64,000 bases of DNA from CAIWHR01 sp963843595 (GTDB lineage Bacteria; Pseudomonadota; Gammaproteobacteria; Burkholderiales; Casimicrobiaceae). The notes under the pieces were generated by a model. That model was not told where the DNA came from, ran no database searches, and saw only the letters and a list, made by a program, of their open reading frames with translations. The DNA lies in NCBI GenBank assembly GCA_963843595.1, contig CAWJLG010000006.1, positions 194,770-258,769 of the forward strand, given 5' to 3'. Made by a program: the position numbers and the translations under genes. This document shows, in pieces, positions 59,574 through 64,000 of the stretch (within the stretch, counting starts at the first letter, position 1; the number at the start of each line of letters is the position of its first letter).

Positions 59574-59957
59574 ATGAAACGGATGGTTGTGGCTGCGATT
59601 CTCGCCAGCGCGTCGGCGATCTGTCACGGGGCGGACCTCGACTACCAATGCGTTATTACCGAAGAGCTACACCTTGAGGCGGACGGTGCGCTGAAACGCT
59701 TCGCCAATCCGATCAACATTGGGGAGCGATTCGCCGTTGATCGGGATACCGGGCGCGTGACCGGCGGTCCGTTTATGCGCTCCGCGATCACTCAAATCAC
59801 ACTCGTAGATCGCGGCGGGAATGCGACTGCGTTCAAGGCGATCTATACGCAGCTCGGGGATGTCGAAGTCCTGCAGGTGAAAGAGTTTGCTCCGGGGAAC
59901 GCCAAGCCATTTATCGCTTTGACGCTCTTGGCGGTCTTGGCGGGAGTTTGCACCTAG
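59574..59957 (+). CDS. Small exported hypothetical protein (127 aa)
   Basis: The product has a signal peptide (MKRMVVAAILASASAICHGA) and a mature domain with DYQCVITEELHLEADGALKR, then GERFAVDRDTGRVTGGPFMR and VKEFAPGNAKPFIALTLLAV, ending in Cys. I recall similar small exported proteins of unknown function in Betaproteobacteria, with the FAVDR.TG..GG pattern. ATG 59574 has AGGGGG upstream. It is the first gene after tRNA-Arg, in a region that looks acquired. Confidence 0.65.
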   Translation: MKRMVVAAILASASAICHGADLDYQCVITEELHLEADGALKRFANPINIGERFAVDRDTGRVTGGPFMRSAITQITLVDRGGNATAFKAIYTQLGDVEVLQVKEFAPGNAKPFIALTLLAVLAGVCT

Positions 59958-60403
59958 GCCGTTGCGCCTAACCGGCCAAATTCGCCCTTCTTGGCCTCGG
60001 CCTCGCGGGACTCAGTTTCTCGCGCCACAAGCAGTAACTGATTGCGCGCCCGCACAGGCCCCGCTCCGGCGGGGCTTGTTGCATCTGGCATCAGTCGGCG
60101 ACATCGACGAGATGCGTGATCGGGCGCGCAGTCCCTGCGAGGTGGTCTGAGCGCCGTGCGGTTGTGCCGACGGGAAGGACCGCGTTCGACCCTGAGCCGT
60201 CTCTGGCCCCGGCGGAAGGCGGACAATCGAAAACGCAACAGCCGACGCTCGGAATCGATCTACACGCGTCGATGGGCGCTGCATAAAGCAGTCGTTCACC
60301 GTATTGGCGTTCAGCTGCAGGCGCCAGAGGGAGGTCCGAATGGCGCAGTCGCTGCGCTGGTTCATCGCCATCCTCGAGGACCCGCGGAGCAAACGGAACG
60401 AGG
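59958..60403. other. Gene-poor stretch
   Basis: I see no convincing gene in these 446 bases. A perfect hairpin, GCCCCGC (60058-60064) with GCGGGGC (60069-60075) and TTGTT after it, could terminate transcription of the hypothetical gene. The remainder has stops in the frames that would otherwise be long and no family likeness. Confidence 0.5.
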
Positions 60404-60844
60404 TCACTTCACCAGTGTCACCGGCACATCGACAAGGTGCAACACCTTCGTCGCGATCGAGCCCATCAGCAAGCCGGAGATGGCCCCGACGGCGCCGGAG
60501 CCAAGGCCGCGCGTGCCCATGATGACCTGGTTGCAGTACAGGTCGCGCACGTAGCGGGCAATCGTCTGCGCCACGTCACCGACTTCGACGTGCGACGTGT
60601 ACGCGATGCCCGCCTCGTGGAGCCGGGCGCGGGCGGGTTCCAAGGCCGTTTCGCCTAGTTCCTGGTAGAACTTGTCGATCAGGTCCTGGCTGAGATGATT
60701 CTTGACGATCGCCGAATTGATCGGCGGCTGAACGTTCAGCAGATGCACCATCGCCGGCTGCCCATAGGCGAGCTGACGGCAGGCGGCATCCACCGCGCGC
60801 GTCGAATTGTCAGAACCATCGACCGGAATCAACACGCACGTCAT
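60404..60844 (-). CDS. Universal stress protein (UspA family)
   Basis: This 146-residue UspA-fold protein has the ATP-binding signature of the FK/UspFG type: VLIPVDGSDNSTRAVDAACR at the start and MGTRGLGSGAVGAISGLLMG with G-x2-G-x9-G-S followed by IATKVLHLVDVPVTLVK. Usp proteins help survival in stress and growth arrest. AGGAG precedes ATG 60844. An inverted repeat (ACACCCT 60884-60890, AGGGTGT 60907-60913) lies upstream and may be regulatory. A Crp/Fnr regulator occurs 2 kb away. Confidence 0.92.
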   Translation of the reverse strand: MTCVLIPVDGSDNSTRAVDAACRQLAYGQPAMVHLLNVQPPINSAIVKNHLSQDLIDKFYQELGETALEPARARLHEAGIAYTSHVEVGDVAQTIARYVRDLYCNQVIMGTRGLGSGAVGAISGLLMGSIATKVLHLVDVPVTLVK

Positions 60845-61357
60845 GACGATCTCCTCTTGCTCGCTCAATGACTGGCTACACTCACACCCTTGCGGCATCC
60901 CCTTCGAGGGTGTCACAAAGCCAGTGTGGCGCCGGGCCGAGCAGGCCGGATTGACGGGCGACAAACCCCGCGTGGCTCGAGCGTCAGCGCGCTGCGATGG
61001 GGCCGATGCCATCGGGTGGAAGGATAGGCCATCCAACGACCCAAGTTGGGGTATTTCGGGCGGGGAGGTGTTGGTCAACCGGCGATGGAGTAGCGCTGCG
61101 TGCACCCGGCTGTCACTCATCCGAACGACTAACCACACACACAGTCAACAGGGCGCGTTTCATGGCGCGTAGAACGTGCCAAGGGCGATTCAATCCGGGC
61201 GGGATAGGTCAAACGCAGGTCCGGCCTTCGTGCGTGCGCTATGCGTTGAGCTGGCGTGGTCGGCGGCACTGCCGGCGAGTATCGCGCCCGCGCGGTCCTT
61301 TGCGCTACATCAATGGCGAGGGCATCGAGTTGTGGCGAGGCAGCGCAGAATAATCCA
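60845..61357. other. Intergenic stretch upstream of the Usp gene
   Basis: These 513 bases carry no convincing gene. They include a 7-bp inverted repeat (60884-60890 and 60907-60913) 40-70 bases before the Usp start on its strand, a candidate operator. I found no clear promoter for the plus-strand gene at 61358. Confidence 0.5.
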
Positions 61358-61711
61358 ATGGACCGCGCCCTGCATTCCGTCGCAGCCGCGCTCGCCGAAC
61401 TGGACGATGCCGAGTTGCACGCGCTAATCGCTGCCACAAACCGAGTCACGCAGACGGCGCCGCGGTTGTTGGCGTGGATCGCGGGTGCGTGCGATTGGGA
61501 ACTGCGTCGCCGAGAAGGAATCGACTACCCGCTGCAACCGCCCGAGGCCGCGATCCCACCCGCGCAAAGAACGGCATGCATTGACGAAGCAATCGATCTG
61601 CGTGCGATGTTCGCGCAGGGCCTTCACGGGGAACATGCGCTCTTCGACGCGCTGGCGGAACTGCTTACCCGCGGCGAGCGGAAACATCAGCAGCGGAATC
61701 GGACCGCGTAG
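61358..61711 (+). CDS. Hypothetical protein (117 aa), paralog of the 61938 fragment
   Basis: The protein begins MDRALHSVAAALAELDDAEL and is followed by ALIAATNRVTQTAPRLLAWIAG, then CDWELRRREGIDYPLQPPEAAIPP, and ends in a charged tail. It is mostly helical, with no signal peptide. Similar proteins occur in Betaproteobacteria but I know no function. The stop is TAG 61709-61711 and the same frame stays open for 73 more codons (see next entry). No ribosome site is visible before ATG 61358. Confidence 0.6.
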   Translation: MDRALHSVAAALAELDDAELHALIAATNRVTQTAPRLLAWIAGACDWELRRREGIDYPLQPPEAAIPPAQRTACIDEAIDLRAMFAQGLHGEHALFDALAELLTRGERKHQQRNRTA

Positions 61712-61933
61712 GTCGCGCGTGCGCGCCATAAGGGCTCTCTACTCGGAATTCTTGGCGCCATCGGAGCAGTGCTGTATCGGCGATACACCGTCTCCCTTGA
61801 CCCGGCGTTCCTGTCGGCGGACTGGAAAACCGTAGCCAACGACGGCCTGATCTACGCCGCAGGGGGCTTTGTCGTCGGGTGGGTTATAGGCTTCGCGTTT
61901 AGCAAGATCGGACGCGACGCCCATCTCATATGA
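61712..61933 (+). CDS. Small membrane-protein coding stretch, start unclear
   Basis: In frame after the TAG of the 117-aa gene, 73 codons give a plausible membrane peptide: GILGAIGAVLYRRYTVSLDP, then FLSADWKTVANDGLIYAAGG and FVVGWVIGFAFSKIGRD, ending in TGA 61931-61933. It has a hydrophobic segment with a Gly-rich face and a charged end. There is no ATG; GTG 61769 would give 54 residues. It is either a truncated gene or a small gene with a non-ATG start. The coding character is visible, the start is not. Confidence 0.4.
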   Translation, partial: VARARHKGSLLGILGAIGAVLYRRYTVSLDPAFLSADWKTVANDGLIYAAGGFVVGWVIGFAFSKIGRDAHLI

Positions 61934-61937
61934 CGCG

Positions 61938-62204
61938 ATGGATGCCAGCCTGCAGCCGATTGTCGCCGCGCTCGCCGAACTCGGCGACGATGAGTTATCC
62001 GCGCAGATCACCACCGCGAACAGCGGACCGCAGATGGCGCCGGGCCTGTTGGCGTGGATCGAGCACCGCTGGCGCGGTTCGTCTTCACGGGCTTCGTCGG
62101 TACCAAAGAACGGCCAGCATGCAGTCGTTGGCATAGGCAGGCAGCTTGCCGTCGTGCTGCTCGACGGTGGCGCCAATTCGTCGCGGCCGCCGGCCAAAGC
62201 CTGA
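61938..62204 (+). pseudogene. Decayed paralog of the 117-aa hypothetical gene
   Basis: The first 45 codons (MDASLQPIVAALAELGDDEL, then MAPGLLAWIE) match the 117-aa protein (ALAELDD.EL, TAPRLLAWI). After LLAWIEH the sequence diverges into Ser/Arg-rich codons, and the conserved CDWEL..R part is missing. I take it as a copy that has been truncated and joined to unrelated sequence. It follows the membrane stretch by four bases. Confidence 0.5.
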
Positions 62205-62471
62205 TTGACGATTCGGCCGGGGCGAACGGCCGCTTAGGCGTCAGTCAGTCTCTTCCGGAGCGGCGATTCCTTGCCGCGACTCAGCGGCGGCGCGTTATCG
62301 CCGTCCGCTGCATCCGCTTGCTCGCGCAAGAGCCCTGCAACGGTTCAATTGTAAAGGAGGCCGTTGGCTTTTTGCGTGCCAAATTGGAACCAATTTGTGC
62401 TTGCCAGCTTTATTATTGAGCCACACCATATCAGGCGAACGCTTTCAACAACAAAAAACCATGCACGAACC

Positions 62472-62810
62472 ATGAAGTTATTTACCGGATTGAAAAAACT
62501 CAGGGAGTTCGAAAGGCTGCAACTACCTTTCCTGAAGTCCGTTATAGATTTCGATATCATCATCGAGATCGGATATGCGGAAGAGCAGGGGCAACCATTA
62601 ACGCTGAAACAGCTCTTTCTATTGGAATTCGGTTCGCGCACGACGGTACGCCGCAAATTGGCCAAGCTCATTGAGCAAGGAATCGTCATCCGACGCAAAC
62701 ATGCGAACGATAATCGCGCCAGCCTCCTGATCGTTTCCCCTTCCGGTGTCAAAGTGCTGCGCAAGTATGGTGGCCTACTTGCATCTATTTCCGCGTTGCA
62801 CTTTAAATAG
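62472..62810 (+). CDS. Winged-helix DNA-binding protein (MarR/GntR-like)
   Basis: This 112-residue protein reads LREFERLQLPFLKSVIDFDI, then QPLTLKQLFLLEFGSRTTVRRKLAKLIEQG and IVIRRKHANDNRASLLIVSP. The segment SRTTVRRKLAKLIEQGIVIRR is a good recognition helix and wing. It is AT-richer than the neighbours and lacks an effector domain. I take ATG 62472 as start. The target is unknown, and the composition suggests recent acquisition. Confidence 0.65.
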   Translation: MKLFTGLKKLREFERLQLPFLKSVIDFDIIIEIGYAEEQGQPLTLKQLFLLEFGSRTTVRRKLAKLIEQGIVIRRKHANDNRASLLIVSPSGVKVLRKYGGLLASISALHFK

Positions 62811-62955
62811 GTTGCGGAAAATCTGGCTGCCGGGGCGAGCAGACAAGTCGTCGAAACAGCACGTGCGTAAGGAAGAGATCTTTTGGGGTCACTCTTCGTC
62901 GTTGCGCCGCGCTCTTGACGTTGACCCTATCGGCATCCGTTGGTGAGGTACGGAG

Positions 62956-63678
62956 ATGCCCGCTATGTCTGCACCGCACAGCCCCCACCAGAATCATCTG
63001 CTCGATGCTCTACCGGCCGACGACTATAGGCGGGTCGCATCGGATTTGGAACTGATACCGATGAACCTCGGTGACGTGCTATATGAGTCCGGGGCCAAGT
63101 TGCAGTACGTCTATTTCCCCACGACATGCATTATTTCTCTGCTGTACGTGATGGAGGATGGCGCATCGGCCGAGATCGCGATCGTGGGCAACGAAGGCAT
63201 ACTCGGCATATCGCTGTTCATGGGTGGCAATACCACGCCCAACCGCGCCGTCGTGCAAAGCGCGGGACACGCTTTCCGACTCAAGGCCGAATTGCTCAAG
63301 AACGAGTTTGGGCGATTCGGCCCGACGATGCGTGTCCTGCTGCGTTACACCCAGGCGCTGATCACTCAAATGGCGCAAACGGCGGTATGCAATCGACACC
63401 ATTCGGTCGATCAGCAATTGTGCCGCTGGTTATTGCTAAGCTTGGATCGCTTGGGATCGAACGAACTCTCCATGACGCAGGAATTGATCGCCAACATGCT
63501 GGGCGTGCGCCGCGAAGGTGTTACCGAGGCCGCCGGGAAGTTGCAGGATGCTGGGTTGATTCGTTACCACCGGGGCCAAATCACGGTGCTCGATCGCCCC
63601 GGTCTCGAGGAGCGATCATGTGAGTGCTATCAAGTAGTCAAGACGGAATTCGACCGTCTCCTCCCCTACGATTCCTGA
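62956..63678 (+). CDS. Crp/Fnr-family transcriptional regulator
   Basis: This protein of about 240 residues has a cyclic-nucleotide-binding beta-roll (DVLYESGAKLQYVYFPTTCI, then GASAEIAIVGNEGILGISLFMGG) and a C-terminal winged helix (LSMTQELIANMLGVRREGVTEAAGKLQDAG). It lacks the N-terminal Cys cluster of FNR, so an oxygen-sensing iron-sulfur cluster is not expected. Start is ATG 62956 or 62965, both near ACGGAG. Crp/Fnr proteins of this type are frequent in acquired regions of Burkholderiales and related genomes. Its targets are unknown; the Usp gene is a plausible one. Confidence 0.9.
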   Translation: MPAMSAPHSPHQNHLLDALPADDYRRVASDLELIPMNLGDVLYESGAKLQYVYFPTTCIISLLYVMEDGASAEIAIVGNEGILGISLFMGGNTTPNRAVVQSAGHAFRLKAELLKNEFGRFGPTMRVLLRYTQALITQMAQTAVCNRHHSVDQQLCRWLLLSLDRLGSNELSMTQELIANMLGVRREGVTEAAGKLQDAGLIRYHRGQITVLDRPGLEERSCECYQVVKTEFDRLLPYDS

Positions 63679-64000
63679 GTTTTTGGTTGAGCAGGAAGCT
63701 GCCGCGTGTCAATAGCACTGATCACGCATTCCCTGCATCACATCCAGCCGCTGGCCTATGGGGCGATCCTTTGGGATATCCACGCAAATTGGGAACAGAC
63801 GCTGACCGGCTTCAGATGGCGAATGAACCATTGCGCCGTTCAGGACCTTCGACCTCGCCCGGATCTGCCACAGGACGAGATCTCGCAACACTGCGCGTGT
63901 CGAAGGGGCCCGTGCGCGGGCGGTCTTGGGGGCCTGGCGATGTGCGCGAACGGCCGCTTCCCGGCACGTTGAGCACCTATGCGCGACGGCCGCTTGTGGC
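63679..64000. other. Window end, no gene seen, with repeat-like GCGAACGGCCGCTT
   Basis: I see no convincing gene here; a short open frame at 63706-63972 has no family likeness. Near the end, GCGAACGGCCGCTT occurs at 63947-63960 and the related GCGACGGCCGCTT at 63981-63993. The first also appears at 62223-62236. These look like a dispersed intergenic repeat. Confidence 0.5.

Noticed and set aside
61739..62197. A 152-codon minus-strand frame across the membrane stretch and the decayed paralog
   Set aside because: It is Ser/Ala/Pro-rich antisense of two better-supported plus-strand features.
63706..63972. An 88-codon open frame near the window end
   Set aside because: Composition changes midway to Cys/Arg/Gly-rich nonsense, and there is no ribosome site or family likeness.

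Overview
The window is GC-rich, densely coded chromosomal DNA from a member of the Betaproteobacteria, most likely Burkholderiales. The taxonomic call is an inference from gene order: ilvE / zf-CHCC protein / waaF beside glnE and yhdP, trxB-ftsK-lolA-rarA-serS, dnaX-ybaB-recR, maf-yceD-rpmF-plsX-fabHDG-acpP-fabF, plus an orphan Bug/TctC binding protein. No species can be named from this sequence.

Layout. 1-3052: the end of a branched-chain amino acid ABC operon (livG, livF) and the metalloprotease tldD. 3084-5047: two tandem paralogous secreted proteins with DUF5648-like repeats. 5061-7783 (minus): an NTF2-like protein, waaF, a small zinc-ribbon protein and ilvE. 7948-8436: a MarR regulator with a perfect palindrome upstream. 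8422-16570: glnE opposite a yhdP gene broken by one base, a nitrilase-family hydrolase and a MaoC-like protein. 16594-28214: smr, trxB, ftsK, a small exported Cys protein, lolA, a minus-strand metabolic group (a broken HpcH/HpaI aldolase, a 2-hydroxyacid dehydrogenase, a glycerophosphodiesterase), a DUF1499 protein, rarA and serS. 28277-32004 (minus): a beta-propeller protein, a creatininase-family amidohydrolase and mltF. 32182-35079: 4.5S RNA, dnaX, ybaB, recR. 35205-38941 (minus): a TRAP transporter whose DctQ subunit carries an unusual TM2-like N-terminal extension. 39298-48994: a CBS protein, an RsmI-like methyltransferase and maf, then the yceD-rpmF-plsX-fabHDG-acpP-fabF fatty-acid operon from a near-consensus promoter, then lysC.

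Accessory region. tRNA-Ser(GCU) at 49072-49165 is the attachment site of a roughly 2.5 kb degenerate integrative element (49142-51638) bounded by perfect 24-bp copies of the tRNA 3' end. Inside are a 5'-truncated tyrosine integrase whose reading frame crosses the att core into the tRNA, a transposase remnant, an unrecognised small gene and a TumE-type toxin gene overlapping an HTH antitoxin-like gene, with an operator-like palindrome. Rejoining the two ends in silico gives the integrase a different, lysine-rich C-terminus, so integration changes the protein's tail. Next come an adenylation enzyme / acyl carrier protein / alpha-beta hydrolase cluster of unknown product, an orphan Bug protein, a TonB-like single-pass protein with about twelve copies of a 30-33-residue repeat and a Cys-containing tail, and a divergent cardiolipin-synthase-like gene. 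Beyond tRNA-Arg(ACG) at 59365-59442 the sequence is patchier and looks acquired: small hypothetical genes, one partly duplicated, a universal stress protein, a winged-helix protein and a Crp/Fnr regulator, separated by gene-poor stretches.

Two conserved genes (yhdP and the aldolase) each carry a single-base frameshift. This could be recent inactivation, but draft-quality sequence error is at least as likely.
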